A DNA stretch of 6,870 bases from Bog-159 sp050011755 (GCA_050011755.1 JBEKIM010000376.1:1-6870); one strand, 5' to 3'; counted from the first letter of the stretch, positions 1-6,717 are shown. Notes: generated by a model not told the origin, from the letters alone. Numbers and translations: made by a program.

Positions 1-375
1 ACGCCCGCACCGCGCCAGCTTTTAACGTCCGCCATGGCGTCGTTCATGATCTTCGCCGCGGCATTCGTATCGCCCGGCAACGCGTGCGAGTGGATCGATA
101 AGGCGATGTTTTGGTCCGCGTGCCCCAGGGTGTTCGGAGACGACGGTGACCGGCACGCCGTTACTTAGCAGACTAGTGGCGTGGGAGTGCCGCAAGGAAT
201 GGAGGCTGACGCCATGCCGCCCGACTTTCCGCATGAGTTCGGACACGCGGGCTCCGAGGCAGCGAAATCGTGGTCTTTGAGGCAGTGCACGCCTGATCGA
301 AGTCCGCTCGCATGTGATCCATCCAACGAAAAAGACTTTTGAGCTAGATGCGAGGCACATCTTCCTAGAAGTCAC
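1..375 (-). pseudogene. Decayed tyrosine recombinase (phage-type integrase), C-terminal remnant, frameshifted
   Basis: Seen: the minus-strand frame open from 375 encodes VSELMRKVG, then GVSLHSLRHSHATSLLSNG, which is the HxxR box of the tyrosine recombinase catalytic domain (HSLR codons at 190-201). After VVSEH the frame breaks in a CCC run at 128-130. Dropping one base restores LGHADQNIALSIHSHAL and AAAKIMNDAMADV, which stay open to the left edge, so the true C-terminus lies outside. In this restored frame the codon at 90-92 is His, where the family has its nucleophilic Tyr (usually IYSH or IYTH). Upstream of about 264 the peptide no longer resembles the family. A KDHDF-like piece appears in another frame at 264-278, suggesting a second lesion. 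The N-terminal DNA-binding domain and the first catalytic Arg are absent. Known: these enzymes integrate or excise mobile DNA through the Tyr. Inferred: this copy is dead. A sequencing error could explain the frameshift but would have to coincide with the Tyr loss. Confidence 0.8.
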
Positions 376-1769
376 GGAGTGACTGCAAACACGATGCCGT
401 ATCCCGAACTCCCACCGCTGGACGTCGTTCCGTAGAGTATGCCGGCGGGGCCCAAGACAAGCTGCCCTGGTCCCGCTCCGTCGCCGTTCTCACCGGTGAA
501 ACTGTGCAGAATGGTCTCGGTCCACGCCCCACCTTGCGTCGGTGGCGGCGTCAGTTGGAATACTGTGCCACACCCGGTAGCTCCCCAGTAGTAGCATCCC
601 AGACCGGTCGCGGCGCTACCGCCATAACTCGTAGTGCCATAAAGCACGCCATTCTTTCCTAATACCAATCCAGCCGTTGGATAGGCTCCATCGTCGTTAA
701 GCGCCGTGAAGCTGTAAATTACGGTCTCTGTCCAGGCCCCGCCCGGCGTCGCAGGCGCCGTTAACTGGAAAACCGTACCGCAGCCTTCGCTGGAATACAC
801 CGCACACGCTCCGCCGCCGCCGAAGTTTGTTGTGCCATAGAATACTCCCGGGCCTTCAGTAAGCGGGGCAACGGAATTGCAGCCATCGTCGCCTCCCTTG
901 AAGTCGTAAATCGTACCTCCGATCCAGATGCCGCCCGCCACCGCAGGTGGCGACAACTCGTAGACCGCACCGCAGCCGGAGAAGTTGTAATCGGAGTAAT
1001 GGTCATACGTGGTCGTGCCGTACAACGATTGCCCAACAGCAACCACTGCTGCTTGCGGACCCAACCCGAGGCTTTTCCTGGCAGGAAACTTGAGTATGAT
1101 GCGATCCGTCCACCTGTTTCCCGCCATCCCTGGGGGTGTGAGTTCGAACACGACCCCGCCATCCGGCGCCCCATCGATGGGCGTGTAACCGTTGTTGAAT
1201 GCCGGGCCGTAGATCGCCCCGCTGGGACCGATGAACAGCGCGCCGGCCGGCGAGGTCTGAAGAGTATAAGTTTCCGGGAAAGTGTACAGAACAGTCTCGG
1301 TCCAGTCCCCGCCCGCATTCTCATCCGGCGGCGCTAATTTGAAAACGGTCCCGGTGAGGAGCCCTACGTGGTGCACTCCTCCGTGGAGAGTCGTGCCATA
1401 GAGGGCTCCGTCCTGGCCGAACACCGGGTTAAACCCTGGATGTCCCCCATCGATTCCGTTGAAATTGAAGATCTCTCTCTTGGACCATGCGCCTGACGCG
1501 GCCGGAGTTAATTCGAAGACCGTGCCGCACCCGGGAGAACCGTAGCCGCAGGGGTGTGCACCCCCGAATTCGGTCACGCCAAACAGTTCTCCATTCTTGC
1601 CGGCGATCACACCGGCAGGCGAAGACCCGTCCGTAGCCCCTTGAAAGTTGTATAGCGTGGTGAGGACCGCCGTTTGCGCAGTCGCGCCGCGTGCCATGAG
1701 CAGCGCCAGCGCTCCAGCATATGCAAGCCGAATGGCAGTGCCGGTAATCGTCGGCTGGTTGGGTCGCAT
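372..1769 (-). CDS. Exported GloVer-repeat (TIGR03803-type) beta-propeller-like protein
   Basis: The 465-residue product starts with a signal peptide: a short basic start, a hydrophobic stretch LAYAGALALLM at 15-25, and an A-T-A cleavage motif before Gln32. The rest is seven repeats of about 60 residues. Each carries a G-x-LYGTT-xx-GG element (near residues 60, 121, 184, 247, 308, 374 and 443), then GTVF-x-LTPP, and mostly G-x-WTET-x-LYSF. Repeats 3 and 4 are the most diverged (AIYGPAFNNG, SLYGTTTYD). Eight cysteines fall in the loops (74/81, 266/297, 322/330, 392/400), which could form disulfides outside the cytoplasm. The pattern matches the choice-of-anchor tandem-repeat GloVer family; no catalytic site or membrane anchor is visible, and the last repeat ends the protein. 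The ATG is supported by GGAGG at 1776-1780, six bases upstream. The stop overlaps the edge of the integrase relic. The cellular role is unknown; a surface or secreted binding protein is a guess. Confidence 0.9.
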   Translation of the reverse strand: MRPNQPTITGTAIRLAYAGALALLMARGATAQTAVLTTLYNFQGATDGSSPAGVIAGKNGELFGVTEFGGAHPCGYGSPGCGTVFELTPAASGAWSKREIFNFNGIDGGHPGFNPVFGQDGALYGTTLHGGVHHVGLLTGTVFKLAPPDENAGGDWTETVLYTFPETYTLQTSPAGALFIGPSGAIYGPAFNNGYTPIDGAPDGGVVFELTPPGMAGNRWTDRIILKFPARKSLGLGPQAAVVAVGQSLYGTTTYDHYSDYNFSGCGAVYELSPPAVAGGIWIGGTIYDFKGGDDGCNSVAPLTEGPGVFYGTTNFGGGGACAVYSSEGCGTVFQLTAPATPGGAWTETVIYSFTALNDDGAYPTAGLVLGKNGVLYGTTSYGGSAATGLGCYYWGATGCGTVFQLTPPPTQGGAWTETILHSFTGENGDGAGPGQLVLGPAGILYGTTSSGGSSGYGIVFAVTP

Positions 1770-1855
1770 CGTTCCCCTCCTGCGATCCAGTGTACATTGA
1801 CATCGGCTGCGACTCGGCGGAAAGGTGGCTTCCGGCTGGGACCATCCGTTCGACT

Positions 1856-1885
1856 AGGCAACCATTGGAATTCCCGGCGTTGCTT
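1856..1885. promoter_or_regulatory. Imperfect dyad, candidate PadR operator
   Basis: An inverted repeat is centred between 1870 and 1871. The outer arms are AGGCAAC (1856-1862) and GTTGCTT (1879-1885), which pair at six of seven positions. The core GGAATTCC (1867-1874) is a perfect palindrome on the same centre. The four bases between core and arm on each side do not match. The right arm runs into the -35 hexamer of the padR promoter, where a bound dimer could block RNA polymerase. PadR proteins typically bind dyads in their own promoters; that this one is the site is inference. The match is imperfect and could be chance. Confidence 0.4.
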
Positions 1886-1913
1886 GACAGGTGGCGTCGG
1901 CGCGGCGTATTGT
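1884..1913 (+). promoter_or_regulatory. Sigma70-like promoter for padR and the permease
   Basis: TTGACA (1884-1889) is a perfect -35 consensus. It is followed after 18 bases by TATTGT (1908-1913), a fair -10. Transcription would start near 1920, only about 6-7 bases before the padR ATG at 1927. No Shine-Dalgarno sequence precedes that ATG, so the message may be leaderless or nearly so. No similarly good promoter was seen for the divergent GloVer gene. Confidence 0.6.
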
Positions 1914-1926
1914 AAATGGTTTAGGT

Positions 1927-2262
1927 ATGGGCAAACCATCGGACTTAATCCAGGGCACTCTCGATTTGCTGATTCTCCGCACCATCGAACTTGAACCGCA
2001 GCATGGGTGGGCTATCGCGAAGCGCATCGAGCAAACGAGCGAGGACGTATTGCAAGTAAGCCAGGGCGCACTGTATCCGGCGCTGCACCGCTTGGAGCAG
2101 CAGGCTTGGATCCGCGCCGCGTGGCGCAAGACCGAGACCGGGCGCGAAGCGAAGTTCTACGAACTGACCAGAGCCGGCCGCGCGCAATTGCAGAAAGAAC
2201 TGGCGCAGTGGGAGCGCCTGTCGCGGGCCGTGGGACTGGTGATCCGGACGGCGGAGCCGTAG
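1927..2262 (+). CDS. PadR-family transcriptional regulator (short, ADOP-associated type)
   Basis: The 111-residue winged-helix DNA-binding protein begins MGKPSDLIQGTLDLLIL, the usual start of short PadR proteins in Acidobacteriota. HGWAIAKRIEQTSEDVLQV (26-44) and QGALYPALHRLEQQAWI (46-62) form the helix-turn-helix, with the recognition helix around LYPALHRLE. EAKFYELT (74-81) is the wing. A C-terminal helix LQKELAQWERLSRAVGLVI (88-106) would mediate dimerisation. The larger C-terminal domain of long PadR proteins is missing, as is normal for this subgroup. The frame is open upstream to a GTG at 1891, but those 12 extra residues do not resemble the family and would lie inside the promoter, so the ATG at 1927 is preferred. 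The permease gene follows after 4 nt. Likely role: repressor of its own operon. The inducing signal is unknown. Confidence 0.92.
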   Translation: MGKPSDLIQGTLDLLILRTIELEPQHGWAIAKRIEQTSEDVLQVSQGALYPALHRLEQQAWIRAAWRKTETGREAKFYELTRAGRAQLQKELAQWERLSRAVGLVIRTAEP

Positions 2263-2266
2263 CGCC

Positions 2267-4942
2267 GTGAACGCGCGGCGCAAATGGGATATCGCCGCAA
2301 TGCGGCTGCGCTCCCTGGCCCGCCGGAAGCGCGTTGAAGACGATCTCGAGAAGGAGCTGCGATTCCATCTGGAACAGCAGGTGGAAGAGAACCTGGCGGC
2401 GGGTATGCCGCCCGCCGAAGCCCGCCGCGCGGCCCTGCGCAAGTTGGGAAGCGTAGCGCAGATACAGGAGGAATGCCGCGATATGCGACGCACCGATACG
2501 CTCGAAACTTTGGGGCGCGATTTACGATACGCCCTGCGATCGCTGGGAAAAACCCCCGGCTTTACGGCCGTGATCCTGCTCACGCTGGCGCTCAGCATCG
2601 GCGCAAACAGTGCGATCTTCAGCGTGATCGATGGCGTGCTGCTGCGGCCGCTGCCCTACCCCGAAGGCGACCGCATCGTGCGCGTCTTTTTTCACAGCTC
2701 GAGTTATCCCAAGTTTCCTTTGACTCCTTTCGATTTTCGCGATTTCCGCAGGCTGATCGGTTCGTTCGAATCGCTGGCCGGCTTTACGCGCGCCGATCTA
2801 CAGCTTTCCGGAAACGGCCAACCGGAGCGCTTTACGGGGTTCGCCGTCACTGCAGGTTTTTTTCATGTGTTGGGATTACACCCCGCGCGCGGGCGAGAGT
2901 TCGGGGCGAGCGACGAGATCCCGGGCAATGAACAGCAGGCGATTATCAGCGATCGGCTGTGGCGGGGCAGGTTCGGCGCCGACCCGAACATCGTCGGGCG
3001 GAAGATCACGCTGGATTCACGGCCCTTCACCATCGCGGGCGTGATGCCTCCAGGCACGGATCATCCGGGCAACGAATATAACGGCGTGGCGCACGGCGAG
3101 ACGGTAGACATCTGGTGGCCGTTCGCATTCCGGGGCGATCCGAACCAGCGCGGTTCGCATTATATGGAAGTGATCGGGCGCTTGAAGAAGGGCAAAACGG
3201 CGGCGCAAGCGCAAGCGGAAATGGACGCCATGATCGCGCGGGTTAACCGCCAGAATCCGGGCGCCCTGGGAGGCTGGCAGGCGCTGGTAGTTCCGCTTTA
3301 CCAGGAGATCGTGGGACCGAGCGAGCGAATGCTTCTGGTGCTGCTGGGCGCGGTCGGCCTGGTGCTTTTGATCGCCTGCGCCAATGCGGCGAACCTGCTG
3401 CTGGCCCGGGCGACGGCCCGCCAACGCGAGATGGCGGTGCGCACGGCGCTGGGCGCGGGCCGATCGCGGCTGGTGCGGCAGATGTTGACGGAAAGCCTGC
3501 TGATCGCGTTTCTGGGGGGCGCCTGCGCTATCGCGGTGGCGGTGGCAGGCGTACGGGCGATGGTTGCCCTGCTGCCCGCCGATTTCCCGCGCGCCGATAC
3601 CATTCACGTGAACGTGGCGGTTTTCGGATTCACGCTTCTGGTGGCCCTGGGCACCGGCATCCTTTTCGGGCTGGCGCCCGCGCTGCAGGCAGCCCGCACC
3701 GACGTACAGGATGCTCTGCGCGCCGGCGGACGCGGCGCGGGCAGTAACCGCGGGCATCTGCGGCTGCGCAGCGTCCTGGTAGTGGGTGAAGTCAGTCTCG
3801 CCTGCCTGCTGCTGATCGGGGCGGGCCTGATGCTGCGCAGTTTCGTGCATCTGCTGCGCGCCGACCCGGGCTTTCGTCCCGAACACCTGCTGACGGCGCG
3901 GGTGGCGCTGCCGGATGCCGCCTACAAACCTTTGGAGACGCTGCGGTTCTGGAGCCGGTTGACCGAAAGGCTGGATTCGGTGGCAGGCATCCGGACTGCG
4001 GGCGTAGGTACGGATCTGCCGTGGACCGGGTACGACGACAATGTCAGCGGCTTCACCATCGAAGGGAAGAAGCCGGCGGCCGGCCAGGACTTCCGCGCGC
4101 GCTATCACGTGGCCAGCCCCGGCTACTTCCGTGCGATGGGCATTCCATTGATCGGCGGCCGGTTCTTCACAGCGGGCGACGATATGAAGGCGCCACTCGC
4201 CATGATCGTCAACCAGAGCATGGCGCGGCGTTATTGGCCGGGTGAAAACGCGGTGGGCAAACGCATCACATTCGATGACCATCCTAAGGAGAAAGATTGG
4301 ATGACTATCGTGGGCATCGTGGGCGACGTAAAGGATAAGCCGGATAGTCCCGCGGCGGAAATGGCGCTGTGGTGGGCGATCCAGCAGACGCCCGTTTCGG
4401 TGAACAATATGGCCGTCGCGGTGCGCGGCAGTGCGGGCGCGGCGATGCTGGCGAACGATCTGCGGGAGGCCGTACGGCAGCTCGATCCCAACCTGGCGAT
4501 AGCGAACATCCTGCCGATGGACAATATCGCGGACGCGAACGTTTCCACGCCGCGGTTCGCGCTTTTTCTGGTGGCCTTGTTCGCAGGCCTGGCGCTGACC
4601 CTGGCGGCCATCGGCATCTATGGCGTGATCTCTTATGCGGTGAGCCAGCGGAGCCATGAGTTCGGCTTGCGGATGGCGCTGGGCGCGCGGCCCGCGGATG
4701 TGCAACGGCTGGTGGTGGGCCAAGGCCTGAAACTGGCGTCGATGGGTGTGGCTTTGGGGCTTTTGGGCGCGCTGGCGCTGGGCCGCGTGATGTGGAGCCT
4801 GCTCTTCGAGGTGAGCGCCACCGATCCGGCGACGTTCATATCGGTTGCGGCGGCCGCTATCGCGGTGGCGGCGCTAGCCTGTTACCTGCCGGCACGGCGG
4901 GCGACGGCGGTAGATCCAGCCAACGCGCTGCGGTCGGAATGA
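2267..4942 (+). CDS. ADOP-family orphan ABC permease (MacB/FtsX-like, duplicated)
   Basis: The 891-residue inner-membrane protein has two MacB-like halves. Residues 1-90 are a cytosolic permease-prefix region (EDDLEKELRFHLEQQ, then MPPAEARRAALRKLG). The first helix is at about 98-121, followed by a periplasmic MacB-type domain to about 350. Helices lie near 354-380, 408-436 and 448-472. Half two has a helix near 502-525, a second periplasmic domain to about 760, and helices near 763-790, 820-845 and 855-874. Each half carries the FtsX signature: REMAVRTALGA (387-397) and HEFGLRMALGA (797-807). There is no Walker A or B motif, and no ATPase gene adjoins it, matching the acidobacterial duplicated orphan permease family (TIGR03434). 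The GTG start is 4 nt after the padR stop, with GGAG at 2253-2256 inside padR, so coupling is likely. An ATG at 2300 would cut the prefix and lacks a ribosome site. MacB relatives act in mechanotransmission or export; the substrate here is unknown. Confidence 0.93.
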   Translation: MNARRKWDIAAMRLRSLARRKRVEDDLEKELRFHLEQQVEENLAAGMPPAEARRAALRKLGSVAQIQEECRDMRRTDTLETLGRDLRYALRSLGKTPGFTAVILLTLALSIGANSAIFSVIDGVLLRPLPYPEGDRIVRVFFHSSSYPKFPLTPFDFRDFRRLIGSFESLAGFTRADLQLSGNGQPERFTGFAVTAGFFHVLGLHPARGREFGASDEIPGNEQQAIISDRLWRGRFGADPNIVGRKITLDSRPFTIAGVMPPGTDHPGNEYNGVAHGETVDIWWPFAFRGDPNQRGSHYMEVIGRLKKGKTAAQAQAEMDAMIARVNRQNPGALGGWQALVVPLYQEIVGPSERMLLVLLGAVGLVLLIACANAANLLLARATARQREMAVRTALGAGRSRLVRQMLTESLLIAFLGGACAIAVAVAGVRAMVALLPADFPRADTIHVNVAVFGFTLLVALGTGILFGLAPALQAARTDVQDALRAGGRGAGSNRGHLRLRSVLVVGEVSLACLLLIGAGLMLRSFVHLLRADPGFRPEHLLTARVALPDAAYKPLETLRFWSRLTERLDSVAGIRTAGVGTDLPWTGYDDNVSGFTIEGKKPAAGQDFRARYHVASPGYFRAMGIPLIGGRFFTAGDDMKAPLAMIVNQSMARRYWPGENAVGKRITFDDHPKEKDWMTIVGIVGDVKDKPDSPAAEMALWWAIQQTPVSVNNMAVAVRGSAGAAMLANDLREAVRQLDPNLAIANILPMDNIADANVSTPRFALFLVALFAGLALTLAAIGIYGVISYAVSQRSHEFGLRMALGARPADVQRLVVGQGLKLASMGVALGLLGALALGRVMWSLLFEVSATDPATFISVAAAAIAVAALACYLPARRATAVDPANALRSE

Positions 4943-5005
4943 GACGATTTCGCGGCATCGAGTATTTTTCTTGAGATTTGCCGGCGGCTTCGGGCACGAG
5001 AAGAT

Positions 5006-5356
5006 ATGCCGCCTAAATCTCACATGCGCAGGCACGTCCGCCTGCCATTCGCAGCCTGGCTGCAGGTATCCTGGAAAGACTCGCGCGGACTGGTAAAGAA
5101 TCTGCGCGCCAAGTGCCTGGACCTGTCGGCTGAAGGCGCCCGCCTGGAGACCGACGCACCCATCGCGGCGCGCACCAGCGTAACCTTATCTTCCACACGG
5201 TATGGCAGCCTGGGCACCGCGTCGGTGCGCCATTGTGTGCGCCAGACGTTGAAGTATTCGATCGGACTGGAATTCACTTCGTCGATGGCGCTCGCCGGAC
5301 AGGGCCGCAAGCGCTGCCTGGAGGAGATTCAACCTCCGGCGGAGGCACAAAAATGA
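5006..5356 (+). CDS. Single-domain PilZ protein, candidate cyclic-di-GMP receptor
   Basis: The 116-residue soluble protein has no signal peptide or membrane segment. It has both halves of the PilZ ligand signature: R8-R9-H-V-R12 gives the RxxxR motif near the N-terminus, and D39-L-S41-A-E-G44 gives the D/NxSxxG motif. The beta-barrel follows, with strands such as RTSVTLSS (56-63), ASVRHCVRQ (72-80) and YSIGLEF (84-90). The C-terminal 25 residues are charged and probably flexible. Known: proteins with both motifs usually bind cyclic-di-GMP and pass the signal to a partner. Its TGA overlaps the ATG of the AAA+ ATPase (ATGA at 5353-5356), so that ATPase is the obvious partner candidate. The 63 bases separating it from the permease gene show no convincing terminator or promoter, so co-transcription with padR and the permease is possible. 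The ribosome site is weak (GAGAAG at 4998-5003). Binding itself is inferred. Confidence 0.85.
   Translation: MPPKSHMRRHVRLPFAAWLQVSWKDSRGLVKNLRAKCLDLSAEGARLETDAPIAARTSVTLSSTRYGSLGTASVRHCVRQTLKYSIGLEFTSSMALAGQGRKRCLEEIQPPAEAQK
5341..5345 (+). promoter_or_regulatory. Shine-Dalgarno fixing the ATPase start
   Basis: GGAGG lies seven bases before the ATG at 5353, inside the last codons of the PilZ gene. It supports a start at 5353 over the in-frame upstream ATG at 5233, which would need 40 extra low-complexity residues overlapping the conserved PilZ reading frame. Confidence 0.8.
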
Positions 5357-6618
5357 CCGCTTGCGAACTTCCGCCGATGGTGGGAATGCCCGCTTTCCGG
5401 CCGCCGCTGCCGGAAACGCTAGCCGATCTGGATATCTCGCCCACGCTGGTGCAGGATCTTTTCGTACGCACAGTACGAGAGCAGGGGCAGTCGAGCCTGG
5501 GCTCGCTCCGCGAGCGGATCAAACTGCCGCACACGGTGCTGGAGCCCGTATTCCGGCAGTTGCGCCAGCAGGCCTATCTGGACGTGAAGGGCATGCAGGG
5601 CAACGATTATTATTTTGCGCTCACGAACGCGGGTAAGGCGCTGGCGGCGGAACGCGCGTCGATCTGTGCGTACGCAGGCCCCGCCCCGGTATCGCTGGCC
5701 GCTTACGAGCGCGCGGTGCGCCGGCAGGCCGCGCACGTGCGAGTGAACCGGGAGAGCTTGCGGCGCGCGTTCGGCGACCTGGTCGTTCCAGAGAGTCTGC
5801 TGGACCAACTGGGGCCGGCGCTGATCTCGCAGAAATCGCTATTTCTGTACGGGCCGACCGGGAACGGCAAGACCAGCCTGGCGGAGCGGCTGCTGCGCGT
5901 CTATGAGGATGCCGTGCTGATTCCGTATGCGATCGAATTGTCGGGCTATATCATCACGCTGTTCGATCCGGTGCTGCATCGCCCGCTTGCGGAGCAGCCG
6001 GAAGACCTGGACGCGCGCTGGGTACTCTGCCAACGCCCGTCGGTGGCGGCCGGGGGGGAGCTGGTTTCAGAAATGCTGGAACTGCGGTCCGACGCTACCT
6101 CAGGCATCTACTCCGCGCCATTGCAGATGAAGGCCAACAACGGGATTCTGGTGATCGACGATTTCGGACGCCAGGTGATTTCGCCGCGGGACCTGCTGAA
6201 CCGCTGGATCGTACCGCTGGACCGCCGCGTGGATTACCTGACCTTGCACCATGGGCAGAAACTGTGCATGCCGTTCGAAGTGATGGTAGTGTTTGCGACC
6301 AATTTGGACCCGTCTGAATTGGCCGACGAAGCGTTTCTGCGCCGCATACATAACAAAATCTACGTTGAGCCGGTGAGCAGGGAGTGCTTCCAGGAAATCC
6401 TGGGGCGGGTGGTGGAGGAACGGGGCTTGCGGTGCGACGAAGCGACCGCGGATTATGCGGCTGAGTTGTGCTTGCGGCATGGGGACGCCTTGAAGGCGTG
6501 CTATCCGGGGGACTTGTGCGACATTCTGATTTGGAGGAGCGAATACGAGGGACGCGCGCCGGTAGTGACGGGCGGCGAGTTGGACCGGGCCGCCGATTTG
6601 TATTTTACGCGGGCGTAG
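5353..6618 (+). CDS. AAA+ ATPase with N-terminal winged-helix-like domain, function unknown
   Basis: The product has 421 residues from the ATG at 5353. Residues about 30-105 look like a winged helix: QSSLGSLRERIKLPHTVLEP, VFRQLRQQAYLDVKG, then a wing-like YYFALTNAGKALA. After a basic linker the ATPase core begins near 145. Walker A is GPTGNGKTS (167-175), Walker B is ILVIDDF (265-271), sensor 1 is VVFATNL with N317, and the arginine-finger candidates are R330/R331 in DEAFLRRIHNKI. The C-terminal 80 residues should form the lid. An unusual strand pair, IELSGYIITLFDPVLHRPL (194-212), sits between Walker A and B and may be a family-specific insert. There is no membrane segment or protease domain. 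It overlaps the PilZ gene by 4 bp, so the two are coupled. The full arrangement of motifs argues for an active ATPase. The target could be DNA or a protein complex such as a surface appendage; nothing in the window decides this. Confidence 0.85.
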   Translation: MTACELPPMVGMPAFRPPLPETLADLDISPTLVQDLFVRTVREQGQSSLGSLRERIKLPHTVLEPVFRQLRQQAYLDVKGMQGNDYYFALTNAGKALAAERASICAYAGPAPVSLAAYERAVRRQAAHVRVNRESLRRAFGDLVVPESLLDQLGPALISQKSLFLYGPTGNGKTSLAERLLRVYEDAVLIPYAIELSGYIITLFDPVLHRPLAEQPEDLDARWVLCQRPSVAAGGELVSEMLELRSDATSGIYSAPLQMKANNGILVIDDFGRQVISPRDLLNRWIVPLDRRVDYLTLHHGQKLCMPFEVMVVFATNLDPSELADEAFLRRIHNKIYVEPVSRECFQEILGRVVEERGLRCDEATADYAAELCLRHGDALKACYPGDLCDILIWRSEYEGRAPVVTGGELDRAADLYFTRA

Positions 6619-6640
6619 GAAGGGGTTTCTCGCCAAGGCG

Positions 6641-6698
6641 CCAAGGTTACCGCGAATGGCGCTAAGAGACCAAGGTTACCGCGAATGGCGCTAAGAGA
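6641..6698. repeat. Two perfect 29-bp tandem repeats upstream of the GxxExxY gene
   Basis: Copy 1 is 6641-6669 and copy 2 is 6670-6698; they are identical. Each begins CCAAGGTTACCGCG and ends ATGGCGCTAAGAGA. A truncated lead-in, CCAAGG at 6633-6638, precedes copy 1, so that hexamer occurs three times. Each unit carries AAGG nine bases before an ATG. The unit is not a multiple of three, so the two copies are read in different frames. GxxExxY genes in several phyla have similar short GCCAAGG-type or CGCAAAG-type repeats upstream; this is recalled, not searched. Confidence 0.9.
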
Positions 6699-6705
6699 AC
6701 AAAGC

Positions 6706-6711
6706 AGAAGG
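6706..6711 (+). promoter_or_regulatory. Shine-Dalgarno supporting a TTG start
   Basis: AGAAGG lies six bases before the TTG at 6718. It favours that codon as the start of the GxxExxY gene. The rival in-frame ATG at 6685 sits within repeat copy 2 and has only AAGG nine bases upstream. Confidence 0.55.
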
Positions 6712-6717
6712 CATAAA

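Noticed and set aside
999..1337. Plus-strand 112-codon frame over the GloVer gene
   Set aside because: Arg/Pro-rich composition, no motif, opposite a gene with clear repeat structure.
1891..1926. 12-residue N-terminal extension of PadR from a GTG
   Set aside because: It would lie between and over the promoter boxes, and the family begins at MGKPSD.
1945..2598. Minus-strand 217-codon frame over padR and the permease start
   Set aside because: Ser/Arg-rich shadow; both plus-strand genes are well supported.
3017..4723. 568-codon open frame antisense to the permease
   Set aside because: It is very rich in Arg, His and Gln, has no recognisable domain, and lies wholly over a well-conserved gene; a GC-rich shadow frame.
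4943..5005. Possible terminator or promoter between permease and PilZ genes
   Set aside because: There is a T-run (4964-4969) but no stem before it. TTGAGA at 4971-4976 has no acceptable -10 at normal spacing.
5233..5352. 40-residue N-terminal extension of the ATPase
   Set aside because: It overlaps the conserved PilZ frame and lacks a ribosome site, while ATG 5353 has GGAGG seven bases upstream.
6053..6058. G homopolymer in the ATPase as a frameshift or phase-variation site
   Set aside because: The reading frame continues with conserved Walker B and sensor motifs downstream, so there is no break; the run is short.
6633..6698. Start of a CRISPR array
   Set aside because: The two 29-bp units are directly adjacent with no spacer, and no cas gene is present.
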